A stretch of 64,000 bases of DNA. It comes from a virus. Shown in pieces: positions 54,001 through 62,833 of this stretch (position 1 is the stretch's first letter; each line of letters begins with the position of its first letter). The notes beneath the pieces were generated by a model. That model was not told the DNA's origin. It was given only the letters and a program-made list of their open reading frames with translations, and made no database searches. A program made the translations under genes and the position numbers. Location of the stretch: positions 1 through 64,000 of IMG/VR virus record IMGVR_UViG_3300008117_003079. One strand, written 5' to 3'.

Positions 54001-54174
54001 ATGAAATACGCAATGTTACAAATCAAAAAAGAAACCCACGAACTTCTCAAAAATTATTGTGAAGAACATGGATTTAAAATGGGAAGTTTAGTTGAAAACT
54101 TAATTAAGAAACATGTTGGTGTTCCTAAAATTCAAAACGGTGTGTTAAAAGCAGATAAAATTAAATCTTTTTAA
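54001..54174 (+). CDS. Ribbon-helix-helix DNA-binding protein
   Basis: 57 residues on the plus strand, starting at the ATG at 54001. KYAMLQIKKETHELLKNYC ... GFKMGSLVENLIKKHV fits the ribbon-helix-helix fold: strand (AMLQIKKE), helix A (ETHELLKNYCEEHG), and helix B (MGSLVENLIKKHVG). Such dimers bind operator DNA by the strand. The stop TAA (54172-54174) overlaps the stop of the convergent 2OG gene. As the only plus-strand gene it may be an early regulator of the surrounding late genes. Its promoter-like motif is back-to-back with that of the fibre gene. Confidence 0.75.
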   Translation: MKYAMLQIKKETHELLKNYCEEHGFKMGSLVENLIKKHVGVPKIQNGVLKADKIKSF

Positions 54175-54884
54175 TCCTCGTGTGAGTAGAATGATACTAT
54201 ATTATATTTAATATCATTCTTTACTTTTTCAACTTCATGGAATAAATTTTTATCAGAATCTAATACTACAAAATTAGGAAAAATTGGATTTACTTTAATA
54301 TCATTTCCATTTAAATCATGTAATATCAAATGCCCACCGTTTGATTCACCCCATTCATTATTTAAAAAATACAAAAATACACATATTCTGTTGTTAGGTT
54401 GTCCATCATCGTGTAATTTTATTTCGCAACCTTCATTGTAAAATTGCAGTTTTGTATTTTCAGTAAATCTACCAAACGATTTTTCAGGATAGTATTTTTT
54501 TACAAAGTTTTTTTGAAAATTTCTTAATACTTCATTGTTTATTTTTCCATTTATTTCTGAATTCATAGAGGTACCAAATACCCAAGTTGGATAAAATCCA
54601 CATTCTTCAATTTTTTTCAATTGATATTGATGTGCTTTATTATAAACATAATCGGCAGTATTTAAATCTTTATCATTTTTTAAATACCCATCATACACCA
54701 ATTCTTCCATATATGATTGGTCGTTGTATTTAAACCAATAATCATATCTAGAATGTCTTACAAAATTTGTATTATCTATATAATCTTTTATTTGTTTAAA
54801 CCCATCTAAATCGATTAGTTCGGAATAATCTTCCAACTTACCGTAAATGTATCCACTATTTCTGTAATTTTCTATACTTTCCAT
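54171..54884 (-). CDS. 2-oxoglutarate/Fe(II) oxygenase, prolyl hydroxylase-like
   Basis: 237 residues. The iron ligands are H158-D-D160 (HxD) and distal H216 (LFHEVEK), with KYNIVSFY (226-233) supplying the 2-oxoglutarate-side basic residue. YFLNNEWGESNGGHLILHD is the strand pattern of 2OG-FeII_Oxy_3 enzymes. Such genes are common in T4-like phages and may hydroxylate protein or nucleobases. It shares its start with the stop of the SbcDC fusion gene (one-base TAATG overlap), and its stop with the convergent RHH gene. Confidence 0.82.
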   Translation of the reverse strand: MESIENYRNSGYIYGKLEDYSELIDLDGFKQIKDYIDNTNFVRHSRYDYWFKYNDQSYMEELVYDGYLKNDKDLNTADYVYNKAHQYQLKKIEECGFYPTWVFGTSMNSEINGKINNEVLRNFQKNFVKKYYPEKSFGRFTENTKLQFYNEGCEIKLHDDGQPNNRICVFLYFLNNEWGESNGGHLILHDLNGNDIKVNPIFPNFVVLDSDKNLFHEVEKVKNDIKYNIVSFYSHED

Positions 54885-57800
54885 TAGAAATTAATTTTAC
54901 TATATCCATTTTCTTTTTTAATTTCAATCAATCCATCTACTATATCTCTCATTTGTTCTAAATGGGAAATTATCCATATAAAATCAAATTGAGTTTTAAG
55001 ATATTGCATCATCATAAATAGTGATGATAAATTATCTGAATCCAATGTGCCAAATCCTTCATCGATTACCAAAAAATTTGGACGAGGTAAGTTACACACA
55101 TTGATAAGAGCAACTCTAATTGCCAATCCACTAACAAATTTTTCCATACCACTACACATCTCCAATGGCCATTCTTGGTCATCATAAACAATTTTGGCAT
55201 TGATTGATTTTCCATCCATCTCCATCGTAACTCCAAAATCAACTACTTGTGCCAAAATATTATTTACCTCATTCTCAATTACAGGTAATGCTTTTGAAAT
55301 TAACTCATATGGGATTCCATCTCTCTTTACTGAATCCAAATAATAGGTATACAGGCGGTTCTTTTCTTCCAATGCCTTAACATCATTCATCTTCTGTTTT
55401 ATGTCCTCTATAAACGAAGATATGGATGTAATAGAACCATTTAAATTTGTTATATCTTTATTTAATTTACTAATATCATTTGCAATAGTATTTTTTGCTT
55501 TATTTAATTCAGAAATTTCACTTTCTATTTCTTTATTTCTAGAAATAGTATCTTCATTTTCATAATACTTATCTATATTTTCATCAATTGTATCTAATTG
55601 ATTTTGTAATAATTGTTCTTTAGTTTTTAAAGCACTTAATTCTATTTGTGTTTTTTCTAAAATAATTTTACTTCTAGAGTATTTGTTTTTTAGTTCATTC
55701 CACTCATTATATTGCTCTTCAACTCCATTTAAGGAATCTAAAACACAATTGATTGCAGCAACTTCATTAAAAGTATGCTCTACTGATATTTGCAATCCTT
55801 CTAAATCTGATTTTGCTTTTACTGCATCTTTCACAAATTCATTATCACAACAGAATTTACAATTAGGGTCATATTGGTGATTATTTAAATGTCCAATCTT
55901 TTCTTCAGCTACTTCTAATTGTTGTTTTGCTTTTTGGTATACTTTTTCTGCTTCAACTAAATCTTTGGATTGTTTTACAAAATCGTTATGAGCAATTTCT
56001 ATATCAACTTCATTGTCATCTATTGTGAATTTACATTTTTCAAATAGGGATTGTGAAACTTCGGTAAGTAAAATTTTATGTTGTTCAATTTTACTTTCTT
56101 TTAATTCATAATCAGTTTCTGCATCTTCAATCTGTTTCGATATAGAGTTTCTTTTTGATTCTAATAAAGATAAATCAAGATTAGAATCAATTGGAGTTAA
56201 TTCTCTACTTAAATTTACAATTTTATCATTTAATTCACTTACTTCCGTATTTTTATCACTTAATAATACTTCTAATCCCTTTAATTGTGATTTTTTTTCC
56301 AATAATTCCTTACCCTTTTCGGCAAGTTCTGTTGTAAAATCTGTTTTCTTAAAGTTTTTAATCAATACGGAAACTTCTCTAATATCTTCAGTTGCAGTAT
56401 CATATAGTTTATCAAAAATAGTTAAACCCATAAATTGTGCAAGAAGGTCTTTCCTTTCTGATTGTGATTTATCAATAAAAAGGGCATTATTACCTTGCAG
56501 TGATAGTGCAGTTAGTACAAAATCTTCATATTTTCCAACATATTGTTCAATAATTTGGTTTGTATCTCTTCTTTCGGTTCCATTTAGTGATGTTTTAGTA
56601 TCACCATCTTGTCTCCAAAATTGAACATCTACTTTTACATTTTTTCCTTTGTTAATCGTTTTAGCAGTTCTCTGAATACCATATTCTACCCCATCTATTT
56701 GAAAATATAGTGTACAATCAAAATCCGTTTTACGATTATTTAAGATATTAGATGCTTTATATGCTCTACTACTCTTATCATATAAACAAAACGATACTGC
56801 ATCAAATAAAGAAGATTTGCCCGCTGCATTTGGGGCAAATAATCCAACTAATCCGTTTAATTTTGTAAAATCAATTTTGTTACTTTCTCCATAACTAAAC
56901 ATATTTGAAAACTCAAAACGAATTGGTTTCCATTGAATGTTGCGTTGGATGTCATCTTGAACGATTCTACTATTTATATCTCTGTTAATCAATTCTAGCC
57001 CTTTTAAATCTTCAGGAACTACAAAAGGCATCATTCTCTCAATATACTCATTTATAAGTGAGTTTTGATAATTGATGTCTGAAATATCTTCAAAGTCTAA
57101 TTTGTTTAATCTATCACCTGTTTTAGATTTAGAAAGGGAATCGGTTCTAATAATTGTAAAATCCTCAACACCATATCTCATTTTAATTTCAGCCATTACT
57201 CTTTTAGTATCAGCGGAATCGGTATTAGATAAACGAACTCTCAAACGAGGTTTCTTTGGCATATCGGATACGATAGGAACTTTCCCATTATCAATATCCA
57301 TAGTATAATACCCATAATCGTTTTGGATATCAACTGCTTCGTAAGTAAAAGTATCCAAATCCCAAACGAGGAACCCATGTTTATCTAGGGTTTCACCAAA
57401 GTTTTGTTGAATAAGAGAACCAGCATAGACAACCTTACAACCTTTTGGAGAAATCATCTCTTGTCGTTTGTGAATATCACCTAATAAGGCTAAATCGTAT
57501 CCATCAAACATATCAGTTGTAAAATGACGAGATGAAACGGTGTATCCAATATCTGTTTGAGAATTATCAACTGGCCCGTGAAATAAAGCAATCTTTTTGT
57601 TTCCAAATATAGTATTTGCTTTTGGCCAATTTGCTTTATTATCAAAGATACTGAATACCGCAAAATCTATTCCACCAATACCATACACTTGAGTATCTTT
57701 GAGATATGTAAAGTTTGGTAAGTTTAAAGCATCTACAATTGGAGTAAGAACATCCAATCTATCAGAGTTATTCATATTACAATCGTGATTACCTGTAATA

Positions 57801-58042
57801 AGGATTGTTTCACAATGTTTAGAACACTCCGTAAATAACCAACTAATCTCCCTAACTAATTCAGGAGATAATTCTAATTTAGCATGAGCAATATCACCTG
57901 CTAAATAAATGATTGAATCATCCGTACCTCTTTTACGAATCTCCTCAAACATCTTTTCAAAAACCTGTCTGTACTCATTGTGTCTTTTCACATTACGGAT
58001 GTGTATATCTGCAATATGATAAATCTTTTTCAATCTACTCAT
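54884..58042 (-). CDS. gp47-gp46: Fused Mre11-Rad50 nuclease/ATPase (gp47-gp46, SbcD-SbcC)
   Basis: 1052 residues in a single frame. Residues 1-340: Mre11/SbcD phosphoesterase with DIH (12-14), GD (49-50), GNHD (84-87), His155 and GDIHKR (188-193). From ~370: Rad50/SbcC ATPase with Walker A ...APNAAGKS (403-410), long coiled coils, zinc hook C728-K-F-C731, signature SGMEK (964-968), Walker B LVIDEGFG (991-998), D-loop and H-loop His1027. T4 keeps these as separate genes 47 and 46; here they are one chain. It resects DNA ends for recombination-dependent replication. It overlaps the primase gene by 4 bases. Confidence 0.95.
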   Translation of the reverse strand: MSRLKKIYHIADIHIRNVKRHNEYRQVFEKMFEEIRKRGTDDSIIYLAGDIAHAKLELSPELVREISWLFTECSKHCETILITGNHDCNMNNSDRLDVLTPIVDALNLPNFTYLKDTQVYGIGGIDFAVFSIFDNKANWPKANTIFGNKKIALFHGPVDNSQTDIGYTVSSRHFTTDMFDGYDLALLGDIHKRQEMISPKGCKVVYAGSLIQQNFGETLDKHGFLVWDLDTFTYEAVDIQNDYGYYTMDIDNGKVPIVSDMPKKPRLRVRLSNTDSADTKRVMAEIKMRYGVEDFTIIRTDSLSKSKTGDRLNKLDFEDISDINYQNSLINEYIERMMPFVVPEDLKGLELINRDINSRIVQDDIQRNIQWKPIRFEFSNMFSYGESNKIDFTKLNGLVGLFAPNAAGKSSLFDAVSFCLYDKSSRAYKASNILNNRKTDFDCTLYFQIDGVEYGIQRTAKTINKGKNVKVDVQFWRQDGDTKTSLNGTERRDTNQIIEQYVGKYEDFVLTALSLQGNNALFIDKSQSERKDLLAQFMGLTIFDKLYDTATEDIREVSVLIKNFKKTDFTTELAEKGKELLEKKSQLKGLEVLLSDKNTEVSELNDKIVNLSRELTPIDSNLDLSLLESKRNSISKQIEDAETDYELKESKIEQHKILLTEVSQSLFEKCKFTIDDNEVDIEIAHNDFVKQSKDLVEAEKVYQKAKQQLEVAEEKIGHLNNHQYDPNCKFCCDNEFVKDAVKAKSDLEGLQISVEHTFNEVAAINCVLDSLNGVEEQYNEWNELKNKYSRSKIILEKTQIELSALKTKEQLLQNQLDTIDENIDKYYENEDTISRNKEIESEISELNKAKNTIANDISKLNKDITNLNGSITSISSFIEDIKQKMNDVKALEEKNRLYTYYLDSVKRDGIPYELISKALPVIENEVNNILAQVVDFGVTMEMDGKSINAKIVYDDQEWPLEMCSGMEKFVSGLAIRVALINVCNLPRPNFLVIDEGFGTLDSDNLSSLFMMMQYLKTQFDFIWIISHLEQMRDIVDGLIEIKKENGYSKINF

Positions 58043-58980
58043 AAACTATTTATTTTATTTAATAGTAATTCTTCCGAAGTAAACTCTTTAGTTTTATTTA
58101 GTTCTTCGTAGAATTTTTCATACCCCATATCAGCGGCATCTTTATCTTTCAAATACATCATCTTAACTTGAATTCCATTCTTTCTAAAGTATTCCGCAGC
58201 TTTTAATGCTTCATTCATCGCATCGTTATCTAATGAAATTACAATATCACTAACTCCACTCATAAAGATTTTCTCAACCAATTGTTTGGATGGAAACTTA
58301 CCTAAAAGTGGAATTGCATTTCTTTTGATTGTGATTGCATCAAATACACCCTCACATAGTATAATTGGTTCATTCCAATTAACCTGTGATTCTAAACAAA
58401 TTATATTTTTACTGATTGGAGGGTTTTTGTATTTCATCTTCTCATCTGGATAATAAGAACGAGAAACAAAATAGTTTAGTAAACCATCCGAACTGTACGA
58501 TGGTATAATTATTCTCCTACTATACAACCCATCTTTGCAATAACCAATGTTATATTTAACAATTTCCTTTATACCAATTCCTCTTTGAGAAAGATAGAAC
58601 ATAGCATGTTTATATTCTGGATTGAATCCAGTTGGTTCATCTGCTAATGAAATAAATTCCTTTGGGAGTTGTATAAATACTCTAGTTTCAGCATCTTCTT
58701 GTTGAGGTGTCCAATTACTATCTCCGTAGATTTGTCTAATTATGGATATAGTTTGTCTATCCACATCCAACTTACGAAGTAGAGATGTAAGTTTTTTACC
58801 ACCACTATTACAATTCCAACAATGCCATTTCTGACTTTCTGTATTTACTTGCAATTTAGGTTTGTGGTGGTTACAGAAAGGGCAATAAAAGGCCAATTCA
58901 TTACCTTTTAAATAATTGTATGTACCCAACACATTTGATAGTGTGGATGTAACGAGATTTTTATCAGTTTGATTCAACAC
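58039..58980 (-). CDS. gp61: DNA primase, T4 gp61/DnaG-like
   Basis: 313 residues if the GTG at 58980 is the start (VLNQTDKN); an ATATTTATA motif lies 13 bases upstream. The zinc-binding motif has C33-P-F-C36 and C54-W-N-C57, like the CHC2 domain. About 200-260 holds a TOPRIM fold: IILCEGVFDAITIKR (Glu) and DIVISLDNDAMN (Asp pair). It makes primers on single-stranded DNA at the fork, working with a helicase not in the window. It is followed by the SbcDC fusion with a 4-base overlap. Confidence 0.88.
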   Translation of the reverse strand: MLNQTDKNLVTSTLSNVLGTYNYLKGNELAFYCPFCNHHKPKLQVNTESQKWHCWNCNSGGKKLTSLLRKLDVDRQTISIIRQIYGDSNWTPQQEDAETRVFIQLPKEFISLADEPTGFNPEYKHAMFYLSQRGIGIKEIVKYNIGYCKDGLYSRRIIIPSYSSDGLLNYFVSRSYYPDEKMKYKNPPISKNIICLESQVNWNEPIILCEGVFDAITIKRNAIPLLGKFPSKQLVEKIFMSGVSDIVISLDNDAMNEALKAAEYFRKNGIQVKMMYLKDKDAADMGYEKFYEELNKTKEFTSEELLLNKINSL

Positions 58981-58993
58981 AAATCAAAGATAG

Positions 58994-59002
58994 TATAAAT
59001 AT
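58994..59002 (-). promoter_or_regulatory. ATATTTATA motif before the primase gene
   Basis: The minus strand reads ATATTTATA, 13 bases upstream of the GTG start at 58980, in a 40-base gap. Confidence 0.5.
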
Positions 59003-59020
59003 TTTAGATTTACAAGTCTT

Positions 59021-59425
59021 TTAAAACCAATCCTCTGGAATAATCTTATCAGAGTATTTGAATCCGTTTTTATCACACCAATCTCCATACGAAGTTTTAG
59101 AGCTTTTTGTGATTTTGTTTTTTGAATTAGAAAATACGAATCTTATATCCAGTTCTGGATTTTGAGATTTAACTAACAGATGCTTTTTCCTATCAGCTGC
59201 AACAAATCTACCTTTAGTTTCTACAAAAATACCATTAGGTAATTTGAAATCAGGATTATAAGTGTGGTTCGAAGCGGGTATGATGTAAGGAATCTTTTCA
59301 GATTCATATTTAACATCAATACCCCTCTCTTTGATTTGGCTTGAAATAGTTTCTTCAAGACCAGATTTGAATCCGTGTTTTCTAGCAACCCAACTTTTAG
59401 ACTTCTTTGTAACTTTTTTAGCCAT
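59021..59425 (-). CDS. Endonuclease I, T7 gp3-like Holliday junction resolvase
   Basis: 134 residues, the size of T7 endonuclease I. VPxVIPASNHTYTPDF-type sequence is present as PYIIPASNHTYNPDFKLPNG; the catalytic set maps to E24, E41, D59, E69 and K71 (T7 E20, E35, D55, E65, K67). RKKHLLVKSQNPELDIRFVFS also matches T7. The enzyme cuts four-way junctions and debranches DNA before packaging. T4 uses a different enzyme for this (endonuclease VII, gp49). It lies beside the primase and recombination genes, so it is likely to serve the same replication intermediates. Confidence 0.93.
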   Translation of the reverse strand: MAKKVTKKSKSWVARKHGFKSGLEETISSQIKERGIDVKYESEKIPYIIPASNHTYNPDFKLPNGIFVETKGRFVAADRKKHLLVKSQNPELDIRFVFSNSKNKITKSSKTSYGDWCDKNGFKYSDKIIPEDWF

Positions 59426-59431
59426 TAAAAA

Positions 59432-59641
59432 TTATCGTTTTACTGATTCCGAATACTTTGCAAAGTTCTTTTCACCACCTCTACCTGTTTTGAATTTTGT
59501 AGCAGTTAAAACTTGCTCATCTGCTTTTTTCAAATCATTTGTAGAATATGGAGTGTTTGCAGCTTTTCCAGCTTCGAATGAAATCTTATCAACACCTAGT
59601 GATGTTTGTTGTGCTTTGTATAATTCTTCTAATGTTGCCAT
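59432..59641 (-). CDS. Small hypothetical protein before endonuclease I
   Basis: 69 residues: MATLEELYKAQQTSLGVDKI ... FEAGKAANTPYSTNDLKKAD, ending with a GRGGEKNFAKYSESVKR tail. It looks largely helical and charged. Six bases separate it from the endonuclease gene and a TATATTTATA motif precedes it, so the two are probably co-transcribed. It could be a small virion or DNA-binding protein; the family is not recognised. Confidence 0.55.
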   Translation of the reverse strand: MATLEELYKAQQTSLGVDKISFEAGKAANTPYSTNDLKKADEQVLTATKFKTGRGGEKNFAKYSESVKR

Positions 59642-59658
59642 TTGTTTTGTAGTTTAAG

Positions 59659-59668
59659 TATAAATATA
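59659..59668 (-). promoter_or_regulatory. TATATTTATA motif, putative promoter
   Basis: It reads TATATTTATA on the minus strand, 17 bases upstream of ATG 59641, in the gap after the structural gene. Confidence 0.5.
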
Positions 59669-59671
59669 AGA

Positions 59672-60844
59672 TTATGTGTCAAATCGTATAATAAAGTTAA
59701 CCGGAATATCTCTTTCTGATTTAATTGGTTGAGGAAGTTTAGCTACTGCAACTAAATCACAATTATCATCATATAAACCAATTGTTGTAATGAATGGTGT
59801 TAAGAAAGAACCAGTTGAATCAATAGAACTACTTAAATCGTAATGTTCAAATCCTGCAAAGTGAGTTGAAGAACTTACGGATGATGTATAACGATAATCC
59901 AAAGTATTTCCATTTTCTAATACAGATTTTTTACGAATATATTTAACAGGTTGTTTAGAGTATACTCTATGTGTGTTTCCAGAAGAGTCAACAAATGATT
60001 CGTATTCACCACCTTCCGTTACAACTGCGGATGGGTTTTGTGAAACATTGAATTCATCTTCATTAACAATTAGCAGATATTCATGCTCATAAATTGTTTT
60101 TGTAGATTTGAATGATACCTCCCAATTAGATATTAATACATCATTAAGTGCACGAGTGATTACAATCAAACCTTGAGTATAAAATATATTACCAATTGAA
60201 TTTGTTCCTGCTGCGCCTGATAAGAATGGTATATTATCTACTACCATTACACCACTTTCAATGTTAAAACTAACAATGTTCATATCATAATTCACACCAT
60301 TATAAACTAAATTGAATGTTTCTGATTGAATATCAAAATCACCAACTGCAGTTTGGAAAGAAGCAGTATATGGAGAAGAAGCCAAGTCTGTAAATATGAT
60401 TTCATTATCTTGAATATCTACAGATACTATAGTAATAGTATCACCTGCCGAATCTATTAAATTTCCAAAGGTATCATCTATATATGTTTTACCATTATCC
60501 AATAAACTGATTGAACCTTTTTTGATTCCCTCACCAACATATATCTGTGGAATAGAAATTACTTTTGCAGACCCACTTAAAAATCTATCTCTACCTGAAT
60601 CAGAGGTTTCGTATGTATTATTTTTGGAACCAAATCTCAAAAATGGATTATCTTCTAAACCATTATAAAATTGCGCTCTTAATTGTCCGTATATAGAGTT
60701 TTTAGGATACCCGTTTGATAATTCAGATGATGATATATTGGCTTCTAAAAAAGTAATTTGATTGGAACCACTGGAAAAGTTCCATTCTTTGTAGGCTTTG
60801 AAAGGCCTAATACTAATATCCGATTTTGGTATTCGTTTTAACAT
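59672..60844 (-). CDS. Virion structural protein (paralogue of the 60944 product)
   Basis: 390 residues, Ser/Thr/Ile-rich and beta-like. The C-terminal pattern EHEYLLIVNEDEFNVSQNPSA ... FITTIGLYDDNCDLVAVAKLPQPI matches the protein at 60944 (EFNFSNNPTF; YITTVGLYNDANELLAVAKTSKPI). I recall the motif in virion proteins of environmental T4-like phages. Assembly role is uncertain: tail or baseplate is plausible. It is preceded by a strong terminator and a TATATTTATA motif, so it is a separate unit. Confidence 0.6.
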   Translation of the reverse strand: MLKRIPKSDISIRPFKAYKEWNFSSGSNQITFLEANISSSELSNGYPKNSIYGQLRAQFYNGLEDNPFLRFGSKNNTYETSDSGRDRFLSGSAKVISIPQIYVGEGIKKGSISLLDNGKTYIDDTFGNLIDSAGDTITIVSVDIQDNEIIFTDLASSPYTASFQTAVGDFDIQSETFNLVYNGVNYDMNIVSFNIESGVMVVDNIPFLSGAAGTNSIGNIFYTQGLIVITRALNDVLISNWEVSFKSTKTIYEHEYLLIVNEDEFNVSQNPSAVVTEGGEYESFVDSSGNTHRVYSKQPVKYIRKKSVLENGNTLDYRYTSSVSSSTHFAGFEHYDLSSSIDSTGSFLTPFITTIGLYDDNCDLVAVAKLPQPIKSERDIPVNFIIRFDT

Positions 60845-60850
60845 ATCACA

Positions 60851-60860
60851 TATAAATATA
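60851..60860 (-). promoter_or_regulatory. TATATTTATA motif, putative promoter
   Basis: It reads TATATTTATA on the minus strand between a terminator T-tract and ATG 60844 (6 bases away). Confidence 0.55.
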
Positions 60861-60867
60861 AAGAAAT

Positions 60868-60893
60868 AAAAAACCCCATATTACTATGGGGTT
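60868..60893 (-). terminator. Rho-independent terminator after the 60944-62179 gene
   Basis: AACCCCATA pairs with TATGGGGTT (9 bp, 4-base loop; 60872-60880 with 60885-60893) and is followed on the minus strand by a T-rich tract. It is the strongest terminator in the window. Confidence 0.9.
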
Positions 60894-60896
60894 GAA

Positions 60897-60934
60897 ACTC
60901 CAACGAGTCGGTCCTACGAGTCTATCATAGGAGT
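60897..60934 (-). other. Structured 3' segment with alternative helices
   Basis: ACTCC (60897-60901) can pair with GGAGT (60930-60934), and TCCTA (60912 onward) with TAGGA near 60928; the two helices compete. ACGAGTC occurs twice, at 60903-60909 and 60916-60922. It lies between the stop of the 60944 gene and the terminator. A regulatory or RNA-stability role is speculative. Confidence 0.3.
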
Positions 60935-60943
60935 GGTAATTTA

Positions 60944-62179
60944 TTAGAAATCTAATTTTACTTTTATAGCTACCTCTTTATCAAATGATTTAGCAATTGG
61001 TTTAGAAGTTTTTGCTACTGCTAATAATTCGTTTGCGTCATTATACAAACCAACGGTTGTAATATATACATGCGGGTCTCTCTCAAACAAAGGTTGTACA
61101 AATGCACCTACTGAACCAGTTACGAATGTAGGATTGTTAGAGAAGTTAAATTCTCTATTGTTTGCTCTTACAAAGTAATGAGATGTAGAAACATTTTCAG
61201 TTCTACGAGCTTGGAAATCAGCTCCTTTCTTCAATGCATCATATAATTTCAATGAACCAGATACTGAACCTGATTGATGATATAATGCGGTTGTTGAACC
61301 CGCTGCTGCTGATAATTCACCACCAACCGATGCAGAAAGTGCAGTTGGGTTTAATAAGATGATACCCATATCAGGATAGAATAAACCGTATCCTTGTTGT
61401 GTATATGTATCGGAATACTGTGCAATTGAAGCAGTTAAAGATGTTCCAATGTTTAATGCACCACTAACCATATTATAAACTCTACCCGCAGTTGTTACAT
61501 TTTCACCAGTTCCACCTGAATCATCAATTAAGGTGATATATCCAGCTGAACCTGATAGTGCAATTTGTATATTTCCTGGGTCTAATTTTTCTTTATATCT
61601 AGCTCTATTAATGTTAAGTACATAGAATGATGATAAATCATGTCCTCCTGCAGTTGAACCAGTATAAACACTAAAATATGCATCAGCTGCATCTAACAAT
61701 ACATTCTTAAATTGGTTATAAACCGCAGTTGTTTGTAAATTTGAATCATCATTTTGAGATAATGTAGGTGTTCCTTTTCCATCTACATCACCATACGCAA
61801 TTGAGAATTGAACCTCTGCGGAAGTGGATGATGTTGCAAGATTGTATACATCCAAATAGTATTTACCACTTACAGAGTTCAACTGTGTCGATGATGTGAA
61901 AAAATTAGTTAATGAACCCTCATCACCACTCCATATTCCAGAAGTTACAATTTCTGTTCTGTTGGTTACCTTATCAATTGCTCCAAATTTCTTATATATA
62001 CCATTTGTAATGGTGGTTATATCCGAACTAATCTGTTCACCCTGACCTAAAAATTGGTTTACAATGCTAACTAATTCATTTGTATCGATAGGAGTACCTG
62101 CTACATTTGACTGTCCTGCCAAGTATTGAGCTATATTACTTGCTAAAAGGGCTCCTCTATTGTCTCTAATTAATGCCAT
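60944..62179 (-). CDS. Virion structural protein
   Basis: 411 residues. MALIRDNRGALLASNIAQYL starts a helical N-terminus; the middle is Ser/Thr/Gly-rich with repeated beta-like segments (TFVTGSVGAFVQP; ...SAGYITLIDDSGG). The C-terminus EFNFSNNPTF ... YITTVGLYNDANELLAVAKTSKPI ... VAIKVKLDF is shared with the 59672 protein, indicating duplication of a structural gene. It is likely an abundant virion protein, given the strong terminator directly after it. Possible tail or capsid-fibre location. Confidence 0.6.
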   Translation of the reverse strand: MALIRDNRGALLASNIAQYLAGQSNVAGTPIDTNELVSIVNQFLGQGEQISSDITTITNGIYKKFGAIDKVTNRTEIVTSGIWSGDEGSLTNFFTSSTQLNSVSGKYYLDVYNLATSSTSAEVQFSIAYGDVDGKGTPTLSQNDDSNLQTTAVYNQFKNVLLDAADAYFSVYTGSTAGGHDLSSFYVLNINRARYKEKLDPGNIQIALSGSAGYITLIDDSGGTGENVTTAGRVYNMVSGALNIGTSLTASIAQYSDTYTQQGYGLFYPDMGIILLNPTALSASVGGELSAAAGSTTALYHQSGSVSGSLKLYDALKKGADFQARRTENVSTSHYFVRANNREFNFSNNPTFVTGSVGAFVQPLFERDPHVYITTVGLYNDANELLAVAKTSKPIAKSFDKEVAIKVKLDF

Positions 62180-62187
62180 AGTTTATT

Positions 62188-62811
62188 TTATTGAACGTAA
62201 GTTATCGTTACTGGTATTGTTTGTGAACCACCAGTTTCGTTACCATAAACTGTAATTGTAGTTTTGATAGTCGAAGTTAATGATGGGTTTGGAATAAATT
62301 TAAATGTCAATCCTTTTGCAATTGCCGCAGTTGCAGATACATCATCACCAATAAATACTGGTACTGAACCTACATCGGAAGTCACACCTTCACCTACAAT
62401 ATCACCTGCGTTTTTGTTAGAAAGAACAATAGTATATCCTAAACTTCTATTTCCAGCTGGGGATGTAGTTGGAGATAATGATACCTCACCACTTCTTTGA
62501 TTAACCGAAATAGTTGGTATACCGAACTCTACAACAGGAATACGAGTTGTGTTTTTAGGTAATGTTACTAATTTGTATTTCATTACTTGAGTTTCATCAG
62601 GATTAGCTTCCAATACTGGCATACCCTTAATAGCTGCATCATAATATGCAGAACCAAGTGGGTGTGCTGGTTCGTATAAAGTGTAATCAATCTCATCATC
62701 TGCTAACGCAAATTGAGTGATGTTTAATCCTTGACCTGATGCTAATTTTTCTCTACCCTTTTTAGTAAGAATTGCATCGACAGTTAATTCGCTATTACTT
62801 AAATATCCCAT
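62188..62811 (-). CDS. Virion protein with LTKKGREKLA N-terminal module
   Basis: 207 residues. The N-terminal SELTVDAILTKKGREKLASGQ, then ITQFALADDEIDYTLYEPAHP, is a module I recall from other environmental tailed-phage virion proteins. Its C-terminal ~100 residues form an Ig-like beta domain (GLTFKFIPNPSLTSTIKTT; GSQTIPVTITYVQ). It is encoded just before the 411-residue structural gene and after the partial gene, so tail/baseplate placement is likely but unproven. A TATATTTATA motif lies 22 bases upstream. Confidence 0.6.
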   Translation of the reverse strand: MGYLSNSELTVDAILTKKGREKLASGQGLNITQFALADDEIDYTLYEPAHPLGSAYYDAAIKGMPVLEANPDETQVMKYKLVTLPKNTTRIPVVEFGIPTISVNQRSGEVSLSPTTSPAGNRSLGYTIVLSNKNAGDIVGEGVTSDVGSVPVFIGDDVSATAAIAKGLTFKFIPNPSLTSTIKTTITVYGNETGGSQTIPVTITYVQ

Positions 62812-62833
62812 AATATTTTATTATTCTTTTGTT

